Shown here: positions 40,255 through 55,129 of the stretch, piece by piece
Layout: the number at the start of each line of letters is the position of its first letter
How positions within the stretch are numbered: the first letter of the stretch is position 1
Source: Strix aluco
Lineage: Eukaryota > Chordata > Aves > Strigiformes > Strigidae
Length of the DNA stretch: 64,000 nt
NCBI RefSeq assembly: GCF_031877795.1
Contig: NC_133948.1
Span: forward strand, 12,384,948-12,448,947
Direction: 5' to 3'
The notes under the pieces: model-generated
Databases searched by the model: none
What the model was told of the DNA's origin: nothing
Seen by the model: the letters and a program-made list of their open reading frames with translations, nothing else
Program-made: the position numbers and the translations under genes

Positions 40255-41545
40255 AAGAGCCAAGTATTTCTACTGAATTGTCACAAACAACTGTGAAAGT
40301 TGTGAAGCCAACGTGGCTTCACTAAAGGCAAATTATGCCTGACAAATTTGGTGGCCTTCTACATCGGGGTTACAGCGCTGATGGGTAAGGGAAGAGCAAC
40401 CGACGTCATCTACCTGGACTTGTACAAAGCTTTTGACACTGTCCCACATGACATCCTTGTCTCTAAATTGGAGACATGGATTTGACGGATGGAGCACTCG
40501 GTGGATCAGGAATTGGCTGGATGGTCGCACTCAAAGAGTTGCGGTCAGCGGCTCAATGTCCAAGTGGAGAGCAGTGACGAGTGACGTTCCTCAGGGGTTG
40601 GTGTTGGGACTGGCGCTGTTTTTGTTGGTGACATGGACAGTGGGATCGAGGCACCCTCAGCCAGTTTGCCAACGACACCGAGCTGTGTGGTGCGGTCACA
40701 CGCTGGAGGGAAGGGATGTGCCATCCAGAGGGACCTGGACAGGCTGGAGAGGTGGGACCGTGCCAACCTCATGGAGTTCAACAAGGCCAAGTGCAGGGTC
40801 CTGCACAGGGGTCGGGGCAATCCCAAGCACAAACACAGGCTGGGCGAGGAGTGGATGGAGAGCAGCCCTGCGGAGAAGGACTTGGGGGTATTGGTGGGTC
40901 AAAAACTGCCTATGAGCCAGCAATGTGTGCTCACAGCCCAGAAAGCCAACCGTGTCCTGGGCTGCATCAAGAGAAGTGTGGCCAGCAGGTCGAGGGAGGG
41001 GATTCTCCCCCTCTACTCCACTCTCGTGAGACCCCACCTGGAGTCCTGTGTCCAGCTCTGGGGACCCCACAACAGGACAGGGACCCCCTTGAGCAGGTCC
41101 AGAGGAGGCCACAAAGATGATCGAGGGGCTGGAGCACCTCCCTTACGAGGACAGGTTGAGAGGGTTGGGGTGTTCAGCCTAGAGGAGAAAAGGCTCTGGG
41201 GAGACCTTATAGTGGCCTTCCAGTACTTAAAGGGTGCTACAGGAAATATGGGAAGGGACTCTTTATCAGGGGGTGTAGGGATAGAACAAGGGGTAAAGGT
41301 TTTAAACTGAAAGAGGGGAGATTTAGATTAGATATAAGAAATAAATGCTCTACTGTGAGGGTGGTGAGGCACTGGCACAGGTTGCCCAGAGAAGCTGTGG
41401 CTGCCCCCTCCCTGGCAGTGTTTAAGGCCAGGTTGGACGGGGCTTTGCACAACCTGGGCTAGTGGAAGGTGTCCCTGCCCATGGCAGGGGGTTGGAACTA
41501 GATGAGATCTTTAAGGTCCCCTCCAACCCAAACCATTCTTTTAAC
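40255..41545 (+). mobile_element. CR1 LINE, 5'-truncated
   Basis: A plus-oriented CR1 retrotransposon of about 1.3 kb. It keeps the last part of the reverse-transcriptase frame (CVQLWGPHN, FQYLKGATG and similar motifs read from several frames) and the typical 3' end (GAACTAGATGAGATCTTTAAGG, then CAACCCAAACCATTCTTTT). The 5' half is missing, as is usual for CR1. The coding frame is shifted in places, for example around 40,480, 40,610 and 41,130, so the copy is dead. It interrupts the 3' untranslated region of the oldest DYNLL1 pseudogene: homology to the DYNLL1 3' end is found on both sides (below 40,186 and above about 41,660). Confidence 0.93.
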
Positions 41546-41649
41546 TCCCGTTTGCTCCCTGCTTAGGTCTGTTATTCTTAGAATGACTGACCAAATTATG
41601 AGGGTGGTTACCAGTGTTGAAATGTTTTGGATTTCAGAAAAGAAAGTTT

Positions 41650-42546
41650 CTAACAAAGTTAGTCATCCATGTTCACAGGGAAATAAGAAACAGCATGAGC
41701 AATACTAGAAAAAAAGAGGGTACATAGCCATAAAACCTTTAAAGGTAGAACATAACACTTTTATTAGCAAAGAAGCTGGCTGTAGAAAGAAAATAAATAC
41801 AAGGGGTTTTTTTTGGGTGTTTTTTTTTTTTTTCTCCTATTTTCCCCTAACTACAATGAAAACATGCTAGCAAAATCCGTGCCCTTGAAGGCTAAGGTCT
41901 GCTTCCTCAGGACGGCTGAAGACACCAGGCTTTGTGCATTATGACACAATTGAGCAATGAGATGAAAGTTTGAAGAACAGTCCATGGCTCTAAGCACCCT
42001 TGAGAAGAACAGTAAAAGGACCCAGGCAGATGAAGATGAATTGACTGGTCTCATGAGTCACAAAATTCCTTCCTACAGTGCACTGCCAGGTAGGATTATA
42101 TTTCCTGTCAAACTCCTGCAGAACAGACCACTAGGAATTTGGTATTACTATTCAAGTGTTGTCTTTGGAGAGTGGAAGAAAGGACTTAAAACAGAAGGAA
42201 TTGTGAAAGAGAAGGGGAAGAACCAAAAAAGTGCATATAAGGGGTACAGAAAGGAACATAAGGACACCGGTCTGCAGAAAAAGTCTGACTGGACTATGCA
42301 GTGACCACAGAACTTGATTCTCTAAAACTACTTACCCACCAATATTTTTGCTTGACTTTTGAAGCCCATATAGCATTCAGTAGGAAGACATTATGAGTGA
42401 ACACTTATCCTCTTTGTATGAGCTGCAATATTATGCTCAACATTGCATTCCTCCGGAGACTGAATGGCACACGCTACAGCATCTTGCTGCATCTCTTCAG
42501 ACATGTCTGTATCCTTTGTCACAGCCATCTGATCACCCGTGATTAC
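41650..42546 (-). pseudogene. DYNLL1 pseudogene 1 (oldest copy)
   Basis: A minus-strand relic of DYNLL1 with introns, so it was not retroposed. Exon 2 equivalent is 42,540-42,409 (132 nt, the same length as in the intact gene). Exon 3 equivalent is 42,115-41,990 (126 nt, ending in TAG). Exon 2 keeps [11 protein letters not shown] and exon 3 keeps FDRKYNPTW and VTHET. Both frames are open, but the ATG is ACG (42,540-42,538) and the exon 2 donor GT is AT. Exon 3 has lost four codons in frame, including the GSY segment. Intron 2 is about 290 bp against 1,336 bp in the intact gene. The 3' untranslated region is recognisable down to about 41,660, where a CR1 follows. An N-truncated product from Met5 is conceivable but would need another donor. 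Confidence 0.85.
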
Positions 42547-42563
42547 CTGTAATAAAAAAAGAA

Positions 42564-42942
42564 GAGCATTCAAAGCTGGAGGAGCAGCTGCCTGCCAGGG
42601 TCCCCCGCCGAGCAGCCACACCGGTATCCTCGCTCACAGCCCGTCTCCAGGGCCCGCGCTGTGCCCACTCCCGCGGCTGGGCAGCCTCGGGGCCGGCGGG
42701 GCCGGAGGCGCAGGCACAGCCCGTGCTCAGAGCCACAGCAGCGGGGCCTTACAAGCCCGGCCCCGGCCCGCTCCCGCTCTCCAGCCCCTCCAGCCCGGAG
42801 CGACACAAGCACCGCCGCGGCGGAGCGCCTGCACACCCCGTCACCGCCCAGCCCCGCTCCGGCTCGGCAGCCGCCCGCCGCAGGCCGGCAGCCGCGGGAG
42901 AGGCGCGGCCGCTCCAGCGCCCGGCCCCGACGGCCTTTCCCT
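42564..42942. repeat. GC-rich segment alpha, copy 1
   Basis: A 379-bp CpG-rich segment adjacent to DYNLL1 exon 2 copies. It runs from GAGCATTCAAAGC to CGGCCTTTCCCT. Other copies are at 45,478-45,856, 48,531-48,909, 51,445-51,823 and 54,498-54,876. By eye copies 1 and 2 differ at about five positions. In the gene it is the region between the non-coding first exon and exon 2, that is intron 1. Confidence 0.85.
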
Positions 42943-43199
42943 GCCGAGCGGAGGCGAACGAGACCCGGCGCCCCCCGCCAAGGGTCCGGAGCCCTGCGGG
43001 GATGCGGGGACGGCTCCGGCCTGCGGCTCCCGGGGGCGCGGGAAAGGCGGAGGCGGCCGCCGCGGAAGGGCCCTGGCACGGGGGAGCCGCCGGGACACGC
43101 ACTAGAATTCCCGGTCCTTGGGTGGGAGCCGGCCCCTCTCTGAACCCGCACTGTCCCAAGGCGGCCTCACGGGGCCTCGCCCGGCCTTCACAAACCTCC

Positions 43200-43505
43200 C
43201 CTCACGCACCGGCGACGTCCCCCCCCCGTTCCGCAGGACCAGGCCTGTGTGGAACGGAGCGGAGGGGCCGTGACCGGGCGGACCGCAGCCCGCTCCGCCG
43301 CCGTCTCGGTTTAACCGACCCGCGCGCGCCGCGGCCGCCTCCGAGTGCCACCAGCCCCGCCCCCTGCGCACCGGCCGCCAGCCATTGGTCACCGCCACCA
43401 CTCCCCCGAGCGCTCATTGGCCAGGACCATGCTCCTCCCGGCGGTGCGTGCCTCTTCAGACCAGCATGCCCCGCGCCTGCACCCGTTCCCATAGCGACGG
43501 GAACG
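43200..43505 (-). promoter_or_regulatory. DYNLL1-type promoter, orphan copy
   Basis: A CpG-rich block with two ATTGG boxes (minus-strand CCAAT) at 43,384-43,388 and 43,416-43,420, 32 bp apart, and an RFX X-box-like GTTCCCATAGCGAC at 43,485-43,498. It is the promoter that once served pseudogene 1. It matches the promoter at 49,167-49,472 base for base where compared. Confidence 0.65.
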
Positions 43506-43619
43506 CGCCGCGGCAGGGCCGCGCCCGCAGCGCCCCCTGCTGCCGTCCCCCCCGCAACGGCCCCGCCGCGGCGGCTGCCCCCGGTAAGCGGGGACACCGA
43601 GTGAGACCGGCTACAGCCT

Positions 43620-44040
43620 GAACGCTTCCTAAAACTGTTGTAGTACTGAGCAGGCTGCAAGCGAATAGGAAGGAGACTTGGCTAAACGCCCCCCGGTGCT
43701 CTCTGGCCAAGCTTTGATTGAACCCAGAGATGCAGCTTCTGAGCTGGTTCTCAGTAAGGAAGCTGCTACCGCAGGGACTTTGGTTACTGAAAACACACGC
43801 AGGACCCTGAGCTCGTCTTCAAGGCTCCACCCATCTACCAGTGCATCCTTACCTACATCCAGGCACCGGGCGTTAGCCACTGGACAAACAAAGCCTTTGA
43901 GCCAGGCCAAGGGCTTGCTCTAACTCCTCCATGTCCCTGACAGAGCACAGTCCTCTCTAACCGCAGGGCTCCTCGTTACTGACATACTTGTGTGTTTAGC
44001 TCAGCATTTGGATATTCTCAGTGGGAGAAGAGATTCCTTT
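43620..44040. other. Spacer without recognised features
   Basis: Sequence between the orphan promoter and the 3' untranslated region of pseudogene 2. No repeat, exon or motif is recognised. The same spacer recurs at 49,587-50,007. Confidence 0.5.
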
Positions 44041-45451
44041 GAAAGGTGGTTGTTCACAGGGAAATGAGGAGCACAAGCCATGTTAGGGAAAAAGAGAAAA
44101 CAGCCGTAAAACTCTTAAAGACAGAACACACATAACATTTTTATAGCAAGCTGACCCTGGAAATAGAATAAATACAAGGCGCTTTTTTTTTTTCTTTCCC
44201 CTAAACACAAAAACCACATTAACCACTCCAGAAAAATCCCTATTACCCCTGAAGACCAAGGTCTGCTTCCTCAGGAAGGCTGAAGGCACTAAGCTGCTCC
44301 CGTTAGTGTGCAGTCCTGTAAGCACAAGCAACTCCGAACAACGATCCACAGCTCTATCCAGCTTTAAACAGAATATTTACTCCATGCATGAGAAAGAAGA
44401 TGAAGTACATGATCTCATGAGACACACAGCTGCCAGATTTCCTTCCTACAGATTTTTTTGACATTGTGTCTCTTCTTAACAAGTATCACTTTTTGAAAAG
44501 GCAATTAAGCAGCAGCATATGCTTTTAACTATAAGGACTGTGTTACCTCTTATACTTCACCTGCTGCTTACACACACCCAAAGAAAAAAAGCCCACAGCG
44601 TTTCCTAGCTGAGCACAAATAAGCCCAGGGACTGCAATTCCCTCCCAGAAGTCATACCCTGTTCTCAATCTATACTGCTGAAGTATCAGGTCATGTGATC
44701 ATGTTCTCCCATCATACTCAGAAACCTACCACACATTTCAAAAACCAAGATACACAGCTCTACTAAAAGCAGAACATTCCAGTCAGTCATTATATACTGT
44801 CATATCCAATAGCTCTCAAATGAGGAAGCTTCCCACGAGAGCACGCAAGTATTTCTGATCAGCTATTACAACCCTGGATATATTACCTCCTCAACACAGT
44901 TCCAACTAGGAGCCTCAAGGAAAATCTGACAAACAGAACCTTAAGACTAATTTGAACACAACTAAGTCAAGGACTAGGTAAAAAAAGGCATTCCTTCTGA
45001 GGAAATTCACAGGAGACTTCAAAGGGCTGCATTTGCTACCAGCTAATCAGTCACACTGGGAAAGGCCAGCAGACCCTCTCCTATTCTGCTAGACAATGAT
45101 AGTGAAAAAACAATTAAAAATTGAATGTATGGCAAAACAAAAACTAGAAAAGGTACATGTAAAGCATGGGAAAAGGAACACAGGGACAGCAGCCCACGGG
45201 AAAACTCCAATTTATTTTGTGTCCACAGAACTTGCTCTTCTAAACAGTGTAGCAACACCACCCTGCTTGACTTCCAGTGTGGATAGTGTTCAACAAAAGG
45301 GTATTACAATGAAACATTTACCCTCTTTGTAAGGGCTGTCATTTCTCTTTCAACATTATATTTGTCTGTGGCCAAAATGGCACACTCCAGAGACTTGCTG
45401 CATCTCTTCAGACATGTCTGTATCCTTTATCACAGCCATCTGATCACTCAT
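44040..45451 (-). pseudogene. DYNLL1 pseudogene 2, copy a
   Basis: Exon 2 equivalent at 45,451-45,322 begins ATG and reads [19 protein letters not shown]. It is 130 nt instead of 132; the two-base deletion after MQQ shifts the frame. Exon 3 survives only as its 3' half, 44,450-44,354, with frame resembling GSCVSHEI...ILFKAG and a TAG stop; the codons for the [10 protein letters not shown] part are gone. The 3' untranslated region is recognisable to about 44,040. The copy is clearly non-functional as a light chain. Upstream lies GC-rich segment alpha and then an RNF10 fragment instead of a full DYNLL1 promoter. Confidence 0.85.
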
Positions 45452-45477
45452 AATTGCTTGTATGGAGCGAAGAACAA

Positions 45478-45856
45478 GAGCATTCAAAGCTGCAGGAGCA
45501 GCTGCCTGTCAGGGTCCCCCGCCGAGCAGCCACACCGGTATCCTCGCTCACAGCCCCTCTCCAGGGCCCGCGCTGTGCCCACTCCCGCGGCTGGGCAGCC
45601 TCGGGGCCGGCGGGGCCGGAGGCGCAGGCACAGCCCGTGCTCAGAGCCACAGCAGCGGGGCCTTACAAGCCCGGCCCCGGCCCGCTCCCGCTCTCCAGCC
45701 CCTCCAGCCCGGAGCGACACAAGCACCGCCGCGGCGGAGCGCCTGCACACCCCGTCACCACCCAGCCCCGCTCCGGCTCGGCAGCCGCCCGCCGCAGGCC
45801 GGCAGCCGCGGGAGAGGCGCGGCCGCTCCAGCGCCCGGCCCCGACGGCCTTTCCCT
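45478..45856. repeat. GC-rich segment alpha, copy 2
   Basis: A second copy of the 379-bp segment, next to the exon 2 of pseudogene 2. It diverges from copies 1, 3 and 5 at about CCTTTCCCTA (45,856). Beyond that, to about 45,960, it resembles the sequence near 55,045-55,140 with losses. Confidence 0.85.
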
Positions 45857-45970
45857 ACCAAAGGAGACGTCCGCTGCCCGGCCTCAGCCTTCCCGCTTCC
45901 CCGGGCCGACCCCGGCCCCCCTCGGCAGCCGTCCCGCACACCCTTCGCCCCGCGGGACCGGACGGTGGGT

Positions 45971-46050
45971 GGCTGCTCTTAACCACGGCGGAGGGCAGTA
46001 CGGCGAGCGCTGCAGCACCAACGACGACGCTGGCGGGCAAGCGCCGTCCC
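45971..46050 (-). pseudogene. Captured RNF10 exon 1 fragment, copy a
   Basis: Plus-strand sequence here aligns with 39,240-39,330, the start of RNF10 exon 1. Shared blocks are CTGCTCTT, CCA(T/C)GGCGGAGG, CTGCAGCA(T/C)CAACG and GGCGGGC(A/G)AGCG. The equivalent of the RNF10 start codons is changed and internal bases are missing, so it cannot encode the RNF10 N-terminus. It is followed directly by the near-identical RNF10 upstream tract; the bases equivalent to about 39,330-39,640 are absent. Confidence 0.65.
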
Positions 46051-46591
46051 GTAATGGCGACGAGTCGCCCACAGCAGCGTCCGGGACCCGGATGGAGCCG
46101 GTCCCGGGCGGACCCGCGGGCACGACGGGACGCGTAGTCCCCGGCCGCCGCCGAGCACGCCGGGAGCTGTAGTCCCCCGGGCCGCCGCGGGCACACGCAC
46201 GGGCCCCGCGCGCCCTCTCCTCGCTCCCGACCCCGGCACCGAGCCCCGGCCGGGCAGCAGGAAGGGCTCGGGCCGCCCGCGGCCTCCCCGGGCCCGACCC
46301 CCCGCCCCGCTCCTCGGCAGACGGCCCCGCGCAGGGCAGCGGCACCGGCGGCCTCGCCCGGGCCCAGCCACCCACCGCCCCCGCCCCGACGGCACAAAGC
46401 GGCCAGAAAGAACGACCTGGCGCCTGCGGGAGATCTCGTCCTTTATTTTCCAAAGCGGTTCTCCACGAGGCATCGGCAGAAAAAGAAACGGCTCGGGCTT
46501 TGGGGCAGTACATCCAGCAAAACAAGGGGGGAAAAATAATCAAAAAACAAATAAGAGAAGTTTGGAACAGAAAGAACTAAACACTGTCAGT
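46048..46591 (-). repeat. Three-copy tract, copy 2
   Basis: This copy matches 39,643-40,186 with an offset of 6,405 bp and no difference seen. It supplies the 3' untranslated end and AATAAA (46,447-46,442) of the intact DYNLL1 copy a, followed by RNF10 promoter sequence that no longer drives RNF10. Confidence 0.85.
46442..46447 (-). terminator. DYNLL1: DYNLL1 copy a polyadenylation signal
   Basis: AATAAA on the minus strand, about 450 nt beyond the DYNLL1 stop. It follows a T-rich untranslated region and is shared by all three copies of the tract. Confidence 0.6.
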
Positions 46592-46898
46592 ACTTACATA
46601 GCACAAGCAGTAATTGGGCAATACTGGAGATGGCTATAAAACTCTCAAAGGCAAAACTGCTCCAACAGCTCTACTAGCAAAGAAGCAGCCTTCTGAAAAA
46701 AAAAAATAAATACAAGGAAGACTTTTTTGGTATTTTTCCTTTTTATATCCACAATGTAAGATCATCTGCTATAGCATAATCCCTGCCATTGCCCTTGAAG
46801 ATCAAGGTCTGCGTCCTCAGGAAGGCTGCAGTAACTAGTCAGAGGAGTCAGCACACAGTCCTGTAACCAGATGCAAGTTTCAGTAACAGTCCATGGTT

Positions 46899-48909
<2,011 letters not shown>

Positions 48910-49166
48910 GCCGAGCGGAGGCGAACGAGACCCGGCGCCCCCCGCCAAGGGTCCGGAGCCCTGCGGGGATGCGGGGACGGCTCCGGCCTGCGGCTCCCGG
49001 GGGCGCGGGAAAGGCGGAGGCGGCCGCCGCGGAAGGGCCCTGGCACGGGGGAGCCGCCGGGACACGCACTAGAATTCCCGGTCCTTGGGTGGGAGCCGGC
49101 CCCTCTCTGAACCCGCACTGTCCCAAGGCGGCCTCACGGGGCCTCGCCCGGCCTTCACAAACCTCC

Positions 49167-49472
49167 CCTCACGCACCGGCGACGTCCCCCCCCCGTTCCG
49201 CAGGACCAGGCCTGTGTGGAACGGAGCGGAGGGGCCGTGACCGGGCGGACCGCAGCCCGCTCCGCCGCCGTCTCGGTTTAACCGACCCGCGCGCGCCGCG
49301 GCCGCCTCCGAGTGCCACCAGCCCCGCCCCCTGCGCACCGGCCGCCAGCCATTGGTCACCGCCACCACTCCCCCGAGCGCTCATTGGCCAGGACCATGCT
49401 CCTCCCGGCGGTGCGTGCCTCTTCAGACCAGCATGCCCCGCGCCTGCACCCGTTCCCATAGCGACGGGAACG
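49167..49472 (-). promoter_or_regulatory. DYNLL1: DYNLL1 copy a promoter and non-coding exon 1
   Basis: CpG-rich, with no TATA box. Minus-strand CCAAT boxes lie at 49,351-49,355 and 49,383-49,387, and an X-box-like GTTCCCATAGCGAC at 49,452-49,465. A possible exon 1 donor, TGC|GTGAGG, is at 49,173|49,172. Initiation would then fall between about 49,200 and 49,340. The promoter is derived from copy 1 by the crossover described in the findings. Confidence 0.6.
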
Positions 49473-49586
49473 CGCCGCGGCAGGGCCGCGCCCGCAGCGC
49501 CCCCTGCTGCCGTCCCCCCCGCAACGGCCCCGCCGCGGCGGCTGCCCCCGGTAAGCGGGGACACCGAGTGAGACCGGCTACAGCCT

Positions 49587-50007
49587 GAACGCTTCCTAAA
49601 ACTGTTGTAGTACTGAGCAGGCTGCAAGCGAATAGGAAGGAGACTTGGCTAAACGCCCCCCGGTGCTCTCTGGCCAAGCTTTGATTGAACCCAGAGATGC
49701 AGCTTCTGAGCTGGTTCTCAGTAAGGAAGCTGCTACCGCAGGGACTTTGGTTACTGAAAACACACGCAGGACCCTGAGCTCGTCTTCAAGGCTCCACCCA
49801 TCTACCAGTGCATCCTTACCTACATCCAGGCACCGGGCGTTAGCCACTGGACAAACAAAGCCTTTGAGCCAGGCCAAGGGCTTGCTCTAACTCCTCCATG
49901 TCCCTGACAGAGCACAGTCCTCTCTAACCGCAGGGCTCCTCGTTACTGACATACTTGTGTGTTTAGCTCAGCATTTGGATATTCTCAGTGGGAGAAGAGA
50001 TTCCTTT
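49587..50007. other. Spacer, second copy
   Basis: Same sequence as 43,620-44,040. Nothing recognised. Confidence 0.5.
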
Positions 50008-51418
50008 GAAAGGTGGTTGTTCACAGGGAAATGAGGAGCACAAGCCATGTTAGGGAAAAAGAGAAAACAGCCGTAAAACTCTTAAAGACAGAACACACAT
50101 AACATTTTTATAGCAAGCTGACCCTGGAAATAGAATAAATACAAGGCGCTTTTTTTTTTTCTTTCCCCTAAACACAAAAACCACATTAACCACTCCAGAA
50201 AAATCCCTATTACCCCTGAAGACCAAGGTCTGCTTCCTCAGGAAGGCTGAAGGCACTAAGCTGCTCCCGTTAGTGTGCAGTCCTGTAAGCACAAGCAACT
50301 CCGAACAACGATCCACAGCTCTATCCAGCTTTAAACAGAATATTTACTCCATGCATGAGAAAGAAGATGAAGTACATGATCTCATGAGACACACAGCTGC
50401 CAGATTTCCTTCCTACAGATTTTTTTGACATTGTGTCTCTTCTTAACAAGTATCACTTTTTGAAAAGGCAATTAAGCAGCAGCATATGCTTTTAACTATA
50501 AGGACTGTGTTACCTCTTATACTTCACCTGCTGCTTACACACACCCAAAGAAAAAAAGCCCACAGCGTTTCCTAGCTGAGCACAAATAAGCCCAGGGACT
50601 GCAATTCCCTCCCAGAAGTCATACCCTGTTCTCAATCTATACTGCTGAAGTATCAGGTCATGTGATCATGTTCTCCCATCATACTCAGAAACCTACCACA
50701 CATTTCAAAAACCAAGATACACAGCTCTACTAAAAGCAGAACATTCCAGTCAGTCATTATATACTGTCATATCCAATAGCTCTCAAATGAGGAAGCTTCC
50801 CACGAGAGCACGCAAGTATTTCTGATCAGCTATTACAACCCTGGATATATTACCTCCTCAACACAGTTCCAACTAGGAGCCTCAAGGAAAATCTGACAAA
50901 CAGAACCTTAAGACTAATTTGAACACAACTAAGTCAAGGACTAGGTAAAAAAAGGCATTCCTTCTGAGGAAATTCACAGGAGACTTCAAAGGGCTGCATT
51001 TGCTACCAGCTAATCAGTCACACTGGGAAAGGCCAGCAGACCCTCTCCTATTCTGCTAGACAATGATAGTGAAAAAACAATTAAAAATTGAATGTATGGC
51101 AAAACAAAAACTAGAAAAGGTACATGTAAAGCATGGGAAAAGGAACACAGGGACAGCAGCCCACGGGAAAACTCCAATTTATTTTGTGTCCACAGAACTT
51201 GCTCTTCTAAACAGTGTAGCAACACCACCCTGCTTGACTTCCAGTGTGGATAGTGTTCAACAAAAGGGTATTACAATGAAACATTTACCCTCTTTGTAAG
51301 GGCTGTCATTTCTCTTTCAACATTATATTTGTCTGTGGCCAAAATGGCACACTCCAGAGACTTGCTGCATCTCTTCAGACATGTCTGTATCCTTTATCAC
51401 AGCCATCTGATCACTCAT
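50007..51418 (-). pseudogene. DYNLL1 pseudogene 2, copy b
   Basis: Exact tandem counterpart of 44,040-45,451: exon 2 equivalent 51,418-51,289 with the same two-base deletion, exon 3 remnant 50,417-50,321. Sharing the identical lesion shows that the pseudogene was already broken before the 5,967-bp duplication. Confidence 0.85.
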
Positions 51419-51444
51419 AATTGCTTGTATGGAGCGAAGAACAA

Positions 51445-51823
51445 GAGCATTCAAAGCTGCAGGAGCAGCTGCCTGTCAGGGTCCCCCGCCGAGCAGCCAC
51501 ACCGGTATCCTCGCTCACAGCCCCTCTCCAGGGCCCGCGCTGTGCCCACTCCCGCGGCTGGGCAGCCTCGGGGCCGGCGGGGCCGGAGGCGCAGGCACAG
51601 CCCGTGCTCAGAGCCACAGCAGCGGGGCCTTACAAGCCCGGCCCCGGCCCGCTCCCGCTCTCCAGCCCCTCCAGCCCGGAGCGACACAAGCACCGCCGCG
51701 GCGGAGCGCCTGCACACCCCGTCACCACCCAGCCCCGCTCCGGCTCGGCAGCCGCCCGCCGCAGGCCGGCAGCCGCGGGAGAGGCGCGGCCGCTCCAGCG
51801 CCCGGCCCCGACGGCCTTTCCCT
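51445..51823. repeat. GC-rich segment alpha, copy 4
   Basis: Tandem counterpart of copy 2 at 45,478-45,856, with no difference seen. Confidence 0.85.
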
Positions 51824-51937
51824 ACCAAAGGAGACGTCCGCTGCCCGGCCTCAGCCTTCCCGCTTCCCCGGGCCGACCCCGGCCCCCCTCGGCAGCCGTC
51901 CCGCACACCCTTCGCCCCGCGGGACCGGACGGTGGGT

Positions 51938-52017
51938 GGCTGCTCTTAACCACGGCGGAGGGCAGTACGGCGAGCGCTGCAGCACCAACGACGACGCTGG
52001 CGGGCAAGCGCCGTCCC
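51938..52017 (-). pseudogene. Captured RNF10 exon 1 fragment, copy b
   Basis: Tandem counterpart of the fragment at 45,971-46,050, with the same changes. Confidence 0.6.
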
Positions 52018-52558
52018 GTAATGGCGACGAGTCGCCCACAGCAGCGTCCGGGACCCGGATGGAGCCGGTCCCGGGCGGACCCGCGGGCACGACGGGACGC
52101 GTAGTCCCCGGCCGCCGCCGAGCACGCCGGGAGCTGTAGTCCCCCGGGCCGCCGCGGGCACACGCACGGGCCCCGCGCGCCCTCTCCTCGCTCCCGACCC
52201 CGGCACCGAGCCCCGGCCGGGCAGCAGGAAGGGCTCGGGCCGCCCGCGGCCTCCCCGGGCCCGACCCCCCGCCCCGCTCCTCGGCAGACGGCCCCGCGCA
52301 GGGCAGCGGCACCGGCGGCCTCGCCCGGGCCCAGCCACCCACCGCCCCCGCCCCGACGGCACAAAGCGGCCAGAAAGAACGACCTGGCGCCTGCGGGAGA
52401 TCTCGTCCTTTATTTTCCAAAGCGGTTCTCCACGAGGCATCGGCAGAAAAAGAAACGGCTCGGGCTTTGGGGCAGTACATCCAGCAAAACAAGGGGGGAA
52501 AAATAATCAAAAAACAAATAAGAGAAGTTTGGAACAGAAAGAACTAAACACTGTCAGT
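52015..52558 (-). repeat. Three-copy tract, copy 3
   Basis: Matches 39,643-40,186 and 46,048-46,591. It carries the polyadenylation signal of DYNLL1 copy b at 52,414-52,409 (minus strand). Confidence 0.85.
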
Positions 52559-52865
52559 ACTTACATAGCACAAGCAGTAATTGGGCAATACTGGAGATGG
52601 CTATAAAACTCTCAAAGGCAAAACTGCTCCAACAGCTCTACTAGCAAAGAAGCAGCCTTCTGAAAAAAAAAAATAAATACAAGGAAGACTTTTTTGGTAT
52701 TTTTCCTTTTTATATCCACAATGTAAGATCATCTGCTATAGCATAATCCCTGCCATTGCCCTTGAAGATCAAGGTCTGCGTCCTCAGGAAGGCTGCAGTA
52801 ACTAGTCAGAGGAGTCAGCACACAGTCCTGTAACCAGATGCAAGTTTCAGTAACAGTCCATGGTT

Positions 52866-54876
<2,011 letters not shown>

Positions 54877-55129
54877 GCCGAGCGGAGGCGAACGAGACCC
54901 GGCGCCCCCCGCCAGGGGCCCGGAGCCCCGCGCGGCTGCGGGGAAGGCTCTGGCCTGCGGCTCCCGGGGGCGTGGGAAAGGCGGAGGCGGCTGCTACGGA
55001 AGCGCCTGGCACGGGGGAGCTGCTGGGGCTCCCAGGCACCGGCTGCCCAGCCTCAACCTTCCCGGTGCCCACGTCAGGCCCGGCCCCCCTCGGGAGCTGC
55101 CCCACCACAGCGCTCGAGGCCCACCCGCC

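Noticed and set aside
40633-41310. 225-codon open frame with reverse-transcriptase-like residues
   Set aside because: Part of the truncated CR1 LINE, not a host gene.
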